Source of the DNA: Christensenella sp. UBA3944
GTDB lineage: Bacteria > Bacillota > Clostridia > Christensenellales > DTU072
Direction: 5' to 3'
DNA length: 27,596 nucleotides
Assembly: GCA_002385605.1 (NCBI GenBank)
Contig: DGDU01000034.1
Span: 17,918 to 45,513 of the forward strand
Part shown: positions 16,980-24,525 of the stretch, in pieces
Position numbering within the stretch: the first letter of the stretch is position 1
Layout: each line of letters starts with the position of its first letter
The notes under the pieces: model-generated
What the model saw: only the letters and a program-made list of their open reading frames with translations
What the model was told of the DNA's origin: nothing
The model's database searches: none
Translations under genes and position numbers: made by a program

Positions 16980-17363
16980 TTACTTGACTTCGACTTCGGC
17001 GCCGGCGGCTTTGAGCTTCTCGGCGATGGCGTTGGCGGTTTCCTTGGAAACGGCTTCTTTGACGGTCTTGGGAGCGCCGTCGACAAGGGCTTTGGCTTCG
17101 ACGAGGCCGATGCCGGGGATGGCTTCGCGAACGGCCTTGATAACGGCGATCTTGTTGGCGCCGGCGGCCTTGAGCACTACATCAAATTCGGTCTTCTCCT
17201 CTACGGGAGCGGCGGCTTCGGCGGCGGGAGCGGCACCGGCGGCAACGGCCATGGGAGCGGCTGCGCTTACGCCAAACTCTTCTTCGAGAGCCTTTACAAG
17301 GTTATTGAGTTCGATAACGGTTAGGGATTTTACTTCCTCTATTATTTTTTGGATGTCTGCCAT
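16980..17363 (-). CDS. rplL: 50S ribosomal protein L7/L12
   Basis: This is a 127-residue protein of normal length. The N-terminal dimerisation domain (1-33, MADIQKIIEEVKSLTVIEL) binds L10. An alanine-rich hinge covers about 34-55. The C-terminal domain (about 58-127) carries K-T-E-F-D-V-V-L-K-A-A-G and the P-G-I-G-L-V-E-A-K-A-L-V helix that recruits elongation factors. AAAGGAG lies upstream. It follows rplJ by 24 bases and ends at a strong terminator, so unlike the standard arrangement rpoB does not follow. Confidence 0.98.
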   Translation of the reverse strand: MADIQKIIEEVKSLTVIELNNLVKALEEEFGVSAAAPMAVAAGAAPAAEAAAPVEEKTEFDVVLKAAGANKIAVIKAVREAIPGIGLVEAKALVDGAPKTVKEAVSKETANAIAEKLKAAGAEVEVK

Positions 17364-17387
17364 TTTTCTATCTCCTTTTATAATTTT

Positions 17388-17885
17388 TTATTCTGCTTTT
17401 TTCTGTGCGATTGCGTCTATGACGCGAGCAAACGACGCGATGGGCGCTTGCAACATACCGAGTAACTGAGCGATAAGGATTTCTCTGGACGGAAGCTTAG
17501 CGAGAGCTTTGCATTCGTCGGCGCTGAGGTATTTGCCTTCTGCCATGCCGCACTTGATGGACAATACTTTGATGGTTTCGGCTTTCTGGGCGGCGATCTT
17601 GGCGGGGGCTACCGCATCCGAATCGGAGATGGCAAAGGACGAAGTGCCGTTGAGGGCAACATCGAATTGGTCGCCGTAACCGAGATTCTGAAGAGCAATC
17701 CTGACAAGACGGTTCTTGAGAACATGGTACTTTACGCCGGCTTTGCGGAAGGCGTTACGAAGCTCGGTGTCCTGAGCCACATTGATGCCCTTGTAGTCGA
17801 GAATGACAAAGGACTGGCAGGACTTAAGCAAATCGGTGATGTATTGTACCTGCTTTTCTTTTAGCTGTCTGTTGATTGATGCCAT
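17388..17885 (-). CDS. rplJ: 50S ribosomal protein L10
   Basis: This protein has 165 residues from the ATG at 17885, which has GAGGAGG 5 bases upstream and gives MASINRQLKEKQ. An earlier in-frame ATG at 17909 lies inside the attenuator hairpin and is not used. The N-terminal rRNA-binding domain includes F-V-I-L-D-Y-K-G and a K-N-R-L motif. The C-terminal helix binds L12 dimers. L10 in complex with L12 represses its own operon by binding the leader found just upstream. Confidence 0.96.
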   Translation of the reverse strand: MASINRQLKEKQVQYITDLLKSCQSFVILDYKGINVAQDTELRNAFRKAGVKYHVLKNRLVRIALQNLGYGDQFDVALNGTSSFAISDSDAVAPAKIAAQKAETIKVLSIKCGMAEGKYLSADECKALAKLPSREILIAQLLGMLQAPIASFARVIDAIAQKKAE

Positions 17886-17908
17886 TTTAACCTCCTCTAT
17901 AATTAACA

Positions 17909-17938
17909 AGGCTCCGTTCCCGAAAAGAAACAGAGCCT
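17909..17938 (-). terminator. Attenuator hairpin of the rplJL leader
   Basis: A 10-bp stem (AGGCTCTGTT with AACGGAGCCT, one G-U) closes an apical loop just before the rplJ ribosome binding site and is followed by a partly T-rich run. It sits after the L10-binding leader, as in Firmicutes attenuators, where L10-L12 binding favours termination. Confidence 0.6.
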
Positions 17939-17944
17939 ATTGTG

Positions 17945-18040
17945 TTAATAAGCGTTCTGATTCTTCTACGCTTGCGAAGTAAACTTCTTTATGCCTTTGG
18001 CTACAAGCGGTCTCGGAAAAATCGTGTACCTTTATTATTT
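17945..18040 (-). ncRNA. Ribosomal protein L10 leader
   Basis: The minus strand between rplA and rplJ has the Firmicutes L10-leader core: CCGAGACCGCTTGTAGCC, a GTTTACTTCGCAAGCG segment whose CAAGCG pairs with CGCTTG, and a trailing GAACGC. The L10-L12 complex binds this kink-turn structure to control rplJL. The assignment is from remembered family consensus. Confidence 0.75.
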
Positions 18041-18055
18041 GGTTGTAATTATTTA

Positions 18056-18739
18056 TTATACCTTGTGCAGAACCTTTACGCCGGGGCCCATCGTCGAAGC
18101 GAGGACTACGCTCTTGAGGTATTGGCCTTTTGCGGCGGCGGGTTTTGCTTTGATGAGAGCTTCCATGAGAACATTGTAGTTTTCGAGAAGCTTGTCGGGG
18201 CCGAAGGACTTTTTGCCGATGGGTACATGCACTATGGAAGTCTTGTCTACCCTGTATTCGACCTTACCGGCTTTGGTTTCGGTTACCGCCCTCGCGACAT
18301 CCATGGTAACGGTGCCGCTCTTGGGGTTGGGCATGAGACCTTTGGGGCCGAGGATTTTACCGAGGCGGCCTACAAGGCCCATCATGTCGGGGGTGGTGAT
18401 GCAGGCGTCGAAATCCGTCCAGCCGCCCTGGATTTTGGCGACTATGTCTTCGGCGCCGACAAAGTCGGCTCCCGCCGCGGCGGCTTCGTCCGCCTTGGCG
18501 CCCTTGGCTATAACGAGCACTCTCTTGGTGCGGCCGGTGCCGTGGGGAAGAATGACAACGCCTCTTACCTGTTGGTCGGCGTGGCGGGGGTCTACGCCCA
18601 GCTTGACCGAAAGCTCTATGGTTTCGTCGAACTTGGCTCTCGCGGTGTCTATAACAATCCTCATCGCTTCGGAGGGATCGTATACCTTGCTCTTGTCGTA
18701 AGACTTAAGGGTGTCTATATATCTTTTGCCTCTCTTCAT
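18056..18739 (-). CDS. rplA: 50S ribosomal protein L1
   Basis: This is a 227-residue protein of normal length. It begins MKRGKRYIDTLKSYDKSKVY. The blocks K-L-G-V-D-P-R-H-A-D-Q-Q-V-R-G and L-G-P-K-G-L-M-P-N-P-K-S-G-T-V are diagnostic of L1, the mobile stalk protein that moves deacylated tRNA out of the E site and represses its own mRNA. AAGGAGG lies 6 bases before the ATG. rplK ends 11 bases upstream. Confidence 0.98.
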   Translation of the reverse strand: MKRGKRYIDTLKSYDKSKVYDPSEAMRIVIDTARAKFDETIELSVKLGVDPRHADQQVRGVVILPHGTGRTKRVLVIAKGAKADEAAAAGADFVGAEDIVAKIQGGWTDFDACITTPDMMGLVGRLGKILGPKGLMPNPKSGTVTMDVARAVTETKAGKVEYRVDKTSIVHVPIGKKSFGPDKLLENYNVLMEALIKAKPAAAKGQYLKSVVLASTMGPGVKVLHKV

Positions 18740-18750
18740 TGCCTGCCTCC

Positions 18751-19182
18751 TTAGTCTACCACGACGACGCCCATGCTGCGGGCAGAGCCCTCGACCATGC
18801 TTATCGCGCTCTCGATAGAGGCCGCGTTGAGGTCGGGCATTTTGATCTTGGCGATTTCGGCAACCTGCGCCTTGGTTATCTTGGCAACCTTGTCGCGGTT
18901 GGGCCTCGCGCTGCCGCTCTCGATGTTGCAGTACTTCTTGATGAGTACGGCCACCGGGGGCGTCTTGATGATGAAGCTGAAGCTGCGGTCGGCATAGATG
19001 GTGATAACCACGGGGATTATCATACCGGCCTGATCTTTGGTTCTTTCGTTGAACTCTTTGGTGAACGCGGGTATGTTGATACCGTGCGGACCAAGTGTCG
19101 AGCCTACGGGCGGCCCGGGTGTTGCCTTACCGGCGGGCAGCTGCAGTTTTGCGACTGCCATAATCTTTTTTGCCATAGCCAT
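18751..19182 (-). CDS. rplK: 50S ribosomal protein L11
   Basis: This protein has 143 residues as listed. A second ATG at 19176 gives MAKKIMAVAKLQ, the normal L11 start, and has AGGAGG 9 bases upstream against 3-4 for the first, so the 141-residue form is likely the real one. P-P-V-G-S-T-L-G-P-H-G-I-N near the N-terminus is the thiopeptide and stringent-factor binding region. The C-terminal domain binds the GTPase-centre rRNA. The family usually has G-x-A-L-G-x-x-G; here S-T replaces A in the VGPAL motif. Confidence 0.97.
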   Translation of the reverse strand: MAMAKKIMAVAKLQLPAGKATPGPPVGSTLGPHGINIPAFTKEFNERTKDQAGMIIPVVITIYADRSFSFIIKTPPVAVLIKKYCNIESGSARPNRDKVAKITKAQVAEIAKIKMPDLNAASIESAISMVEGSARSMGVVVVD

Positions 19183-19262
19183 TTACCTCCTGACTATCTG
19201 GTTCCAACGAACGGCACTAGATGAATTTTGCCGCTCTCCCATATTAACAAACGGAAAAACCG

Positions 19263-19793
19263 TTAGCTAATCTTTTCAATTTGGTGGAAGTCCAACTCGA
19301 CGGGTGTCTGGCGCCCGAACATGTGGACCCTTACCTTTACCTTTTGCTTGTCCTGCAGGACCTCTTCGACTACCGCGATGAAGGTCTCGAGCGGGCCGTT
19401 TATTATGCGGACATTGTCGCCGACCTTAATGTTGAAATCTTCGGCGGAAACCTTCTCGAGGCCCATCCTCTTGATTTCGTCGGCAGTAAGCGGCAGAGCC
19501 TTGCCCTGTGGCCCTACAAAGCCCGTAACCCCCCTTGTATTGGTAACCATGTACCATACATGGTCGGTATATATCATCTTGAGAAAGACATACCCCGGGA
19601 ATTTTTTGTGCTCGACAACCTTCCTCTTGCCGTTCTTTTCGACGATATCCTCTTCGGTGGGAATGGCTATCTCGAAAATATAGTCCTGGAGGTTGTTGTT
19701 TTCGATCATTTTCTCGAGGTTGCTCTTTACAACGCTCTCATAAGATGCATAGGTATGTATGACATACCATTTTACATTCTCATTAGATTCCAT
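19263..19793 (-). CDS. nusG: Transcription elongation/termination factor NusG
   Basis: This is a 176-residue protein with an NGN domain at about 7-115 (W9-Y-V-I-H-T-Y, then F65-P-G-Y-V-F and V79-W-Y-M-V-T-N-T) and a KOW domain from about 123 (K123-V-G-D-N-V-R-I). NusG binds the clamp of RNA polymerase, stimulates elongation and couples transcription to translation or Rho. GAGGG precedes the ATG. It lies between secE and rplK as in most bacteria; the 80 bases to rplK contain a short hairpin (GCGGCA...TGCCGT) seen as a spacer in this operon. Confidence 0.98.
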   Translation of the reverse strand: MESNENVKWYVIHTYASYESVVKSNLEKMIENNNLQDYIFEIAIPTEEDIVEKNGKRKVVEHKKFPGYVFLKMIYTDHVWYMVTNTRGVTGFVGPQGKALPLTADEIKRMGLEKVSAEDFNIKVGDNVRIINGPLETFIAVVEEVLQDKQKVKVRVHMFGRQTPVELDFHQIEKIS

Positions 19794-19802
19794 CAGAACC
19801 CT

Positions 19803-20129
19803 CTAATTTATATTTGTGAGGAGCCTTAGCAGCGCGCCGAGCCCCGCGTCGAATGCCGTAATGATTACCATAAACACAAACACTACGACAAGTACTATGC
19901 CAAGATTGGCGAATACGCCGGGGTTGTTCTTGGACCTTTTGAACGGAGGCCAGTCAACCTTCTTGAGCTCTGAGATTATTTCTCTTATAAACTTAGCGAT
20001 CCTTTGCCAGACGTTGGGCCCTTCCTTTTTGGCGGGCTTCTTCTTGCGCCCTCCGTCCTTCTGCGGGGCGGGGGATGCCGGTTTTACATCGTCTATATCG
20101 ACGCTCAGACTAAGCTTATCCTTGGCCAT
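19803..20129 (-). CDS. secE: Preprotein translocase subunit SecE
   Basis: This is a 108-residue single-span protein. The SecE domain is at 41-104: an amphipathic helix W41-Q-R-I-A-K-F-I-R-E-I with the conserved E-L-K-K-V-D-W-P (54-61), then one membrane segment at about 75-97. It stabilises SecY in the translocon. The 40 residues before the domain are a lysine- and proline-rich cytosolic extension, longer than in Bacillus SecE. It lies 9 bases before nusG and 11 after rpmG. Confidence 0.95.
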   Translation of the reverse strand: MAKDKLSLSVDIDDVKPASPAPQKDGGRKKKPAKKEGPNVWQRIAKFIREIISELKKVDWPPFKRSKNNPGVFANLGIVLVVVFVFMVIITAFDAGLGALLRLLTNIN

Positions 20130-20140
20130 TATAAGCCTCC

Positions 20141-20290
20141 CTATTTGGTTTCCTTATGGGCGGTGTGCTTCTTGCAAAATGGGCAGTACTTCTTGAGCTC
20201 CAGCCTGTCGGGGGTGTTCTTCTTGTTCTTTTTGCTATCGTAGTTGCGTTGTTTGCATTCGGTGCAAGCCAGTGTTATTTTGTCACGCAT
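20141..20290 (-). CDS. rpmG: 50S ribosomal protein L33, zinc-ribbon form
   Basis: This is a 49-residue gene, easily missed because of its length. It begins MRDKITLACTECKQRNY and ends HKETK. The zinc ribbon is intact with C9, C12, C36 and C39, so this is the zinc-binding (C+) type. The N-Y-D-S-K-K-N-K-K-N-T block is typical of L33. GGGGAGG lies 6 bases before the ATG and may be part of a hairpin. It is the first gene of rpmG-secE-nusG-rplK-rplA, the common Firmicutes order. Confidence 0.96.
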   Translation of the reverse strand: MRDKITLACTECKQRNYDSKKNKKNTPDRLELKKYCPFCKKHTAHKETK

Positions 20291-20297
20291 TGTTTAC

Positions 20298-20326
20298 CTC
20301 CCCTTCCGAATTTATACCTTCGGGAG
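20298..20326 (-). promoter_or_regulatory. Hairpin that can mask the rpmG ribosome binding site
   Basis: On the minus strand CTCCCGAA (20326-20319) can pair with TTC and GGGAG around the Shine-Dalgarno GGGGAGG, or as CCGAA with TTCGG. Either fold would restrict ribosome access to the first gene of the operon. Confidence 0.35.
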
Positions 20327-20369
20327 CGTTTAATTCAAAAAAATTACATCCTATAAAGGATGCTTATAT

Positions 20370-20398
20370 ACTATATCACACCGTATTTTTATTGTCAA
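20370..20398 (-). promoter_or_regulatory. Sigma-A promoter of rpmG-secE-nusG-rplKAJL
   Basis: A perfect TTGACA (20398-20393), a 17-base spacer and TATAGT (20375-20370) read on the minus strand. Predicted transcription begins near 20363, right at a short hairpin (20362-20347) followed by seven T. Confidence 0.88.
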
Positions 20399-20413
20399 CG
20401 AAATTAATAAAAA

Positions 20414-20647
20414 TTATCCGGCGCGATGGTTTTCTATGAACTTCACGACATCGCCGACGGTTTTGATTGCTTTTATCTCGTCGTCGCCGAATTCGAGGCC
20501 AAACTCGGATTCCAAAGATATCAGCATCTGCACGATGTCGAGAGAGTCGGCGTTAAGGTCGTTTATGAAATCGCTGTCTTCGGTTATGTCGTCGGCGGGA
20601 ATCCCGAGCTGCTCGGCTATTAGCTTTTTTACCTTCTGGAAAATCAT
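20414..20647 (-). CDS. acpP: Acyl carrier protein
   Basis: This is a 77-residue protein. The phosphopantetheine site is D34-S35-L36, inside L31-N-A-D-S-L-D-I-V, with the usual acidic helix II. It carries growing fatty acyl chains as thioesters. GAGGTGA precedes the ATG and an AT-rich stretch with TATAAT (weak -35) lies just upstream, so it probably has its own promoter after the terminator of the membrane-protein cluster. It lies next to the ribosomal operon and not in a fab cluster. Confidence 0.96.
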   Translation of the reverse strand: MIFQKVKKLIAEQLGIPADDITEDSDFINDLNADSLDIVQMLISLESEFGLEFGDDEIKAIKTVGDVVKFIENHRAG

Positions 20648-20686
20648 ATAGTCACCTCGCTATATTATATATTGATAATTATATTA

Positions 20687-20713
20687 AAGGGGCTCGCTGC
20701 CGTAGCCCCTTTG
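20687..20713 (-). terminator. Terminator of the tetraspan cluster
   Basis: A 9-bp perfect stem AAAGGGGCT/AGCCCCTTT lies directly after the last tetraspan gene, followed on the minus strand by AATATAATTAT. Confidence 0.75.
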
Positions 20714-20716
20714 AGG

Positions 20717-21721
20717 TTAGTCGTTCATTATATAGGTCTTTAGGTCGTTGTCCGTTTTGTCCAGCACATAGGCGTTCTTCTTGGCAAAGAAGGGAAGTAT
20801 GAGAAGGATTACGGACAGGGCGAACATAATGATGAGGCCTACGCCGGTGTATATGCCCGAACCCATCATAAAGAAGTCTTTGATGTTTTGGCTCCTCTGG
20901 GCGACAGGCACTTCGCCGTTGCTCATGCCGAGCAGTATGAATATGATGCTTATGCACAGCACGATATTGATGAGCGCCCCTACGCTGAAGTGGCGGGGGG
21001 TCTTGCCCTTGGATAGCTTGTAAAGGTACACTATAGCAAGTATTACCATAATTATGATAATTAATGCGGCAAATATGGGAAGCGCGTATACGACTATAGT
21101 GCTGAGAAGGTCGCTCGGTATGCGGTTGGCGTTGGTCTGTATGCGCTCGGCATAGTATTTGCTGCCGGCGGATACGCCGAATATGCCGAGTATAGCCTTG
21201 AAGAGATCTAACCCCGTTGCCTGGTAGGCAGCCCTTGTGTCGCTGGCCCCGAATACGCCTATCGCGAGAAGAATACCTGCTAGCGCGCCAAGTATGGCGA
21301 TTATCATGGCGGCGAGGCTTATACCCTTGTATGCCTTGCGCCTGTATACGGGCTGTTGGGGCTTATATTGCGGGTCTTTGGGAGCCGAATACGGGTCGTA
21401 CTGAAGTAAGGGCTGGTTTTGGGAAGTGTACGGCACCAAAGCTATGGGCTGAACAATGGGAGGCATCTGAACTATGGTAGAAGGCGTGGGGATAGCGTTG
21501 TTGTTCGCGTTAGCGGCTATGGGAGCCATTTGCTCGGGAGCCTCTTTTACGCAATACCTGTTGCCATCGGGGCCTACTACCTCTTGTCCGGGAGCCGCGT
21601 TAATTTGGAACCCTAATGTCCCGGGGTCTACAGGCACCCATGTACCGTATTGAGATGCTGCTTGGGGATCGCCGACCGGAAGGGCAGACGGTACAGGATT
21701 GATGTAATTGTTGTTGTCCAT
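20717..21721 (-). CDS. Four-pass membrane protein with N-terminal PIV motif
   Basis: This is a 334-residue protein of no named family that I recognise. The N-terminal 130 residues are P-, N- and Q-rich, with no signal peptide, and include the cluster motif at about 77-109 (I-V-Q-M-P-P-I-V-Q-P-I-A-L-V-P-Y-T-S-Q-N). Four hydrophobic segments follow at about 135-158, 209-235, 247-266 and 288-312, with a basic loop between the second and third. The family traits A-L-P at the start of segment 2 and N-I-K-D-F-F before segment 4 are present. The N-terminal part also shares V-V-G...R-Y-x-C-V with the 133-residue soluble protein upstream, so it looks like that protein fused to a membrane domain. It is the last gene of the cluster. 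Confidence 0.8.
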   Translation of the reverse strand: MDNNNYINPVPSALPVGDPQAASQYGTWVPVDPGTLGFQINAAPGQEVVGPDGNRYCVKEAPEQMAPIAANANNNAIPTPSTIVQMPPIVQPIALVPYTSQNQPLLQYDPYSAPKDPQYKPQQPVYRRKAYKGISLAAMIIAILGALAGILLAIGVFGASDTRAAYQATGLDLFKAILGIFGVSAGSKYYAERIQTNANRIPSDLLSTIVVYALPIFAALIIIIMVILAIVYLYKLSKGKTPRHFSVGALINIVLCISIIFILLGMSNGEVPVAQRSQNIKDFFMMGSGIYTGVGLIIMFALSVILLILPFFAKKNAYVLDKTDNDLKTYIMND

Positions 21722-21738
21722 ATTAACCTTCCTCTTCG

Positions 21739-22140
21739 TTATTTAGTGGGTTCGTCGTCGTATTGATAAAGAGCCTGATTCTGCGTGGCGTAAGGCACGA
21801 AGGATACCGGCGACACTATCGGGGTTAGCTGAACAAAAGAGGAGGGCGTCGCTATTGGGACAGGCGCCGAATGGGGTTGAGGCCCATATGTCATTATGGG
21901 CGAGAAAACTCTGCCGTATTGGTCTACGCAGTTATATCTGGGCAGACCCATGGGCATACCGTTGCCTACCACCGTATAGGGGCCTTGCTGGGGCATGGTG
22001 ACAACTCCGGCAGGCTGCTGGGCCATGGGGAAGGGCCCCGCCATCGGTTGCCTCGCGAAAGAATTGCCCGCTCTCTCCGCTTCGACTCCCGAGTATCCTG
22101 CCGCTATGCCCGCGGCTTTATTTTTTTGATGTTTCTTCAT
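21739..22140 (-). CDS. Soluble PIV-motif protein, 133 residues
   Basis: The function is not recognised. There is no membrane segment. The N-terminus is basic; residues 30-90 are rich in P, M, Q and G, with R68-Y-N-C-V in common with the next gene. The C-terminal 40 residues carry the motif S-S-F-V-Q-L-T-P-I-V-S-P-V-S-F-V-P-Y (100-117) then A-T-Q-N-Q-A-L-Y-Q-Y-D-D. CAGGAGA precedes the ATG. It has its own good promoter and a 17-base gap to the tetraspan gene downstream. It probably works with that protein or with other tetraspans of the cluster. Confidence 0.75.
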   Translation of the reverse strand: MKKHQKNKAAGIAAGYSGVEAERAGNSFARQPMAGPFPMAQQPAGVVTMPQQGPYTVVGNGMPMGLPRYNCVDQYGRVFSPIMTYGPQPHSAPVPIATPSSFVQLTPIVSPVSFVPYATQNQALYQYDDEPTK

Positions 22141-22168
22141 AACAGTCTCCTGTATAGGGCTAAATATA

Positions 22169-22197
22169 AGTATACACTATATGTTTTTATTTTTCAA
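22169..22197 (-). promoter_or_regulatory. Internal sigma-A promoter in the tetraspan cluster
   Basis: TTGAAA (22197-22192), a 17-base spacer and TATACT (22174-22169) read on the minus strand. This should drive the last two genes of the cluster independently of the rest. Confidence 0.7.
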
Positions 22198-22221
22198 TAA
22201 TAATATTGAATTTGGGTTTTC

Positions 22222-23001
22222 CTACCTGTTGGGGGCAAGATATGCCACCAGCACAGACAGAAGCGACAAGCCCGCCGTTATGTACAGGCCGTATCCGAAG
22301 CTTGCTTTGTCTACAAAGACAAACGCGACGGCGACGGCTGCGAACAGCAGCGAAAGCGTAGCCGTTATCTTGGCGAATACGCAGGCGCCCTTTTTGCAAA
22401 TGCGTATAAGCGAAGCAATAAGGGTGAGCACGGCGAATACGCCCATGAGGGCAACCGCCGCAGGCAGGGCGTTGGACAACACCAGGATGTTGCCCGCAGT
22501 AATGGCGTTGTACAGGTTGATGAAGATGTCTACGCCGTTATATTTGACGCCGTCGAAGAGGTAAATGTAGGTGTAGTCGGCTATTGCCGCCACATACTTG
22601 CCCAGAACATATACCGCGGCGATGATAAGGCTGAACAGTATGAGAAGCACGGGGGCAAGCCTTACCCTCTTGCGGGGCTTCTCGGCGAGCTCGGAGGGGA
22701 GCTCGCAGGCGTTGGATACCGCCACGGCGGGTTCCTGCGGCACTGCCTCGGGAGCGGGGGCGGCTTCTTCGGCAAAGCCTTCGTCAAACATCAAAAGAGG
22801 CTGCTTCTGAGACGAGAACGGCACAAAAGCAAGCGGTTGTACTATGGGGGTGAGCTGGACATGCTCGGCGGGAGGCGCCACAGGCACGGGGCCGACACCC
22901 GTCGAAAGGTGCTTGAGCGACGCCTGTCTTGCCAGCGCTATTTGTTCGGGCTGCTCCTGCGTGAGCTGAGGAGGTAAAGCCTTTTTGTCTTTCTTTGCCA
23001 T
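22222..23001 (-). CDS. Four-pass membrane protein with N-terminal PIV motif
   Basis: This is a 259-residue protein, not assigned to a named family. The cytosolic N-terminus is lysine- and glutamine-rich, then the motif at 38-74 (P-V-P-V-A-P-P-A-E-H-V-Q-L-T-P-I-V-Q-P) and F-S-S-Q-K-Q-P-L-L-M-F-D-E. An A/E/P-rich linker leads to a K-P-R-K-R-V-R stop and four hydrophobic segments at about 115-138, 177-198, 206-230 and 235-256. D-Y-T-Y-I-Y-L-F follows segment 1 and N-A-L-P opens segment 2, as in its paralogues. AAGGAGG precedes the ATG. It lies 21 bases after the 76-residue PIV-motif gene. Confidence 0.8.
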   Translation of the reverse strand: MAKKDKKALPPQLTQEQPEQIALARQASLKHLSTGVGPVPVAPPAEHVQLTPIVQPLAFVPFSSQKQPLLMFDEGFAEEAAPAPEAVPQEPAVAVSNACELPSELAEKPRKRVRLAPVLLILFSLIIAAVYVLGKYVAAIADYTYIYLFDGVKYNGVDIFINLYNAITAGNILVLSNALPAAVALMGVFAVLTLIASLIRICKKGACVFAKITATLSLLFAAVAVAFVFVDKASFGYGLYITAGLSLLSVLVAYLAPNR

Positions 23002-23022
23002 CTGAGGCCTCCTTCTTAAAGA

Positions 23023-23253
23023 TTAATACTCGTCGTCCTCGTCGAACTGGGCCAAGGGCTGCAGCTGTGTGCTGTAAGGCACGATGGACAACGGCTGGAC
23101 AATGGGCGTCAGCTGGATGAAATCCGCGGGCTTAGCTACGGGAACGGGAGCGCAGTTGTTCATAACCCTGAAAGACACGCTGGGCCTTTTGGGGACCTGC
23201 TCATATACGGGTTCGGCTTGAATTACCGCTTCCTCTTTTTTCTTCCTGGACAT
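23023..23253 (-). CDS. Small PIV-motif protein, 76 residues
   Basis: This is a soluble protein with a short charged N-terminus (MSRKKKEEAV) and a C-terminal 54 residues almost identical to the 81-residue protein at 25595-25840. The shared block begins K-R-P-S-V-S-F-R-V-M-N-N-C-A and contains the motif (40-71), ending F-D-E-D-D-E-Y at the chain terminus. One cysteine (C34) is conserved in the pair. AGGAGG precedes the ATG. It follows the 362-residue tetraspan gene by 29 bases. No catalytic motif is seen; it may be an adaptor or ligand for the tetraspan proteins (inference). Confidence 0.8.
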   Translation of the reverse strand: MSRKKKEEAVIQAEPVYEQVPKRPSVSFRVMNNCAPVPVAKPADFIQLTPIVQPLSIVPYSTQLQPLAQFDEDDEY

Positions 23254-23282
23254 AGTTTCCTCCTGTATGTGAAAGTAAATAT

Positions 23283-24371
23283 TTATCTGTCGAATACGCT
23301 GTATGGCACTTTCTGCCTGGCAAACAGCGAGGTTACGGCTATCGCGAGAGGGGCGACGATGAGAACAAGAAGCCCGAAACCCGCGGCGTAAGGTACGGCG
23401 GGGGCAGTGGTTTCGGTGTCGATCGTCGTTTCGGGAGCGCCCGAGAAGGCCCTCGTGAGATAGTCGAGTATGCGCGAGAAGTCGAGGATGCTTGCCTCTA
23501 CCGTGCCGTCTTCGCCGATCTGAGGATTGCCCATCTTGGCACCCATAACGGCAAGGCCGGCTACAGCCACAACCAGGGCAAGCACAAGCATTACGATGGC
23601 CAGAGCGCCGTAGCCCTTGAATATCCTGGAGCCTGCCATACCGCCGATGCTGATAATTACAACAACAAAGGCGAGTATAGCTATAAGGGCGATGGTTATC
23701 GGGAAGTATTGATAAACCAAAGAAGCGATAGAGCCCATGCTGTCTTCGGGCACATCAGCGACGCGGCCGGCAATAAGCTGGGCGTTGGCGCCGAATGTAT
23801 AGGGGGAAGCGGCGGGCTCTTCGGGGTTGGCTTCGTCGGGGTTAGCTTCTTTTTTGGTAAAGCCTTCTATGAAGCCGAAAATGGGGTCTTTGAAAGATAT
23901 GTAAGCGGTGGCGTCTTCGTAGCCTTCGCCCCTCATGTCTTCGGGGGTATTGTCGGGTTCGACAAAGACGGAGGTATATTGCCCTACCGCGGGCACATCA
24001 ACGATGCTAAGCGCAAGCACCGCCAGGATAAGGACGGCGAATACGAACATGAGGAAGCACGCGCCTTTGCGCATTACAAAGAAATAATCGCGCTCCTTCT
24101 TCTTCCTTTTGGCGTAAGCGTCGTATTCCTGCTGGCTGTACTTTTGGTATTTGACATAGGTTTTGGCTTGCGAACGGTCGGCGTAAACGGGACGGCCGGG
24201 AATCTCGTCGGGCCTGAGCACGGGGCGATTGCGGGTCTGCCCCCCTGCCGCTTTGCCCATCGCCATGTTAGGGCGGCTTACGGGCCCACCGCTTTGCCTC
24301 CCTTGCGAATAACTTGGGAAATAGGGGGAAATCATTTGATTTCTATCAGGATGCTGCCTGTTCTCTGCCAT
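23283..24371 (-). CDS. Four-pass membrane protein without PIV motif (362 residues)
   Basis: This is a paralogue of the 379-residue protein at 25878-27017. Both have a long P/Q/Y-rich cytosolic N-terminus, an identical Y-F-F-V-M-R-K-G just before membrane segment 1, P-D-N-T-P after it, and Y-x-[IV]-F-D-R as the last residues. Segments lie at about 104-124, 221-242, 254-276 and 327-349. The extracytoplasmic loop 1 (about 125-220) is acidic with two E/P-rich repeats (A-N-P-[DE]-E). Before segment 4 there is D-F-S-R-I-L-D-Y-L. GGGAG lies before the ATG. The function is unknown. It carries no signal peptide; the N-terminus is predicted inside. Confidence 0.8.
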   Translation of the reverse strand: MAENRQHPDRNQMISPYFPSYSQGRQSGGPVSRPNMAMGKAAGGQTRNRPVLRPDEIPGRPVYADRSQAKTYVKYQKYSQQEYDAYAKRKKKERDYFFVMRKGACFLMFVFAVLILAVLALSIVDVPAVGQYTSVFVEPDNTPEDMRGEGYEDATAYISFKDPIFGFIEGFTKKEANPDEANPEEPAASPYTFGANAQLIAGRVADVPEDSMGSIASLVYQYFPITIALIAILAFVVVIISIGGMAGSRIFKGYGALAIVMLVLALVVAVAGLAVMGAKMGNPQIGEDGTVEASILDFSRILDYLTRAFSGAPETTIDTETTAPAVPYAAGFGLLVLIVAPLAIAVTSLFARQKVPYSVFDR

Positions 24372-24443
24372 ACTTACTCCCTAAACACGCGCGCGACGAT
24401 AGCACGGATTCCTAAAATAATTATATATTTTATAATATAATCT

Positions 24444-24472
24444 AGTTTAGCATAAGCCAACCCAAATTACAA
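24444..24472 (-). promoter_or_regulatory. Promoter before the 362-residue tetraspan gene
   Basis: TTGTAA, a 17-base spacer ending in TGC, and TAAACT (extended -10) read on the minus strand, after a terminator and before the gene. An overlapping alternative (TTGGCT, 17, TATTAT) also exists, so the exact start is uncertain. Confidence 0.5.
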
Positions 24473-24525
24473 TACTTTTTTTTGGTTTTTTAACCAATTT
24501 TTGGTTATTGCCGAATAATATAAAA

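Noticed and set aside
17886..17909. Upstream start for L10
   Set aside because: It lies inside the attenuator hairpin; the ATG at 17885 has GAGGAGG and gives the normal L10 N-terminus.
22186..22214. AT-only hairpin (TTCAATA/TATTGAA) as terminator after the 259-residue gene
   Set aside because: On the minus strand it is followed by A, not T, and it overlaps the -35 box of a good promoter.
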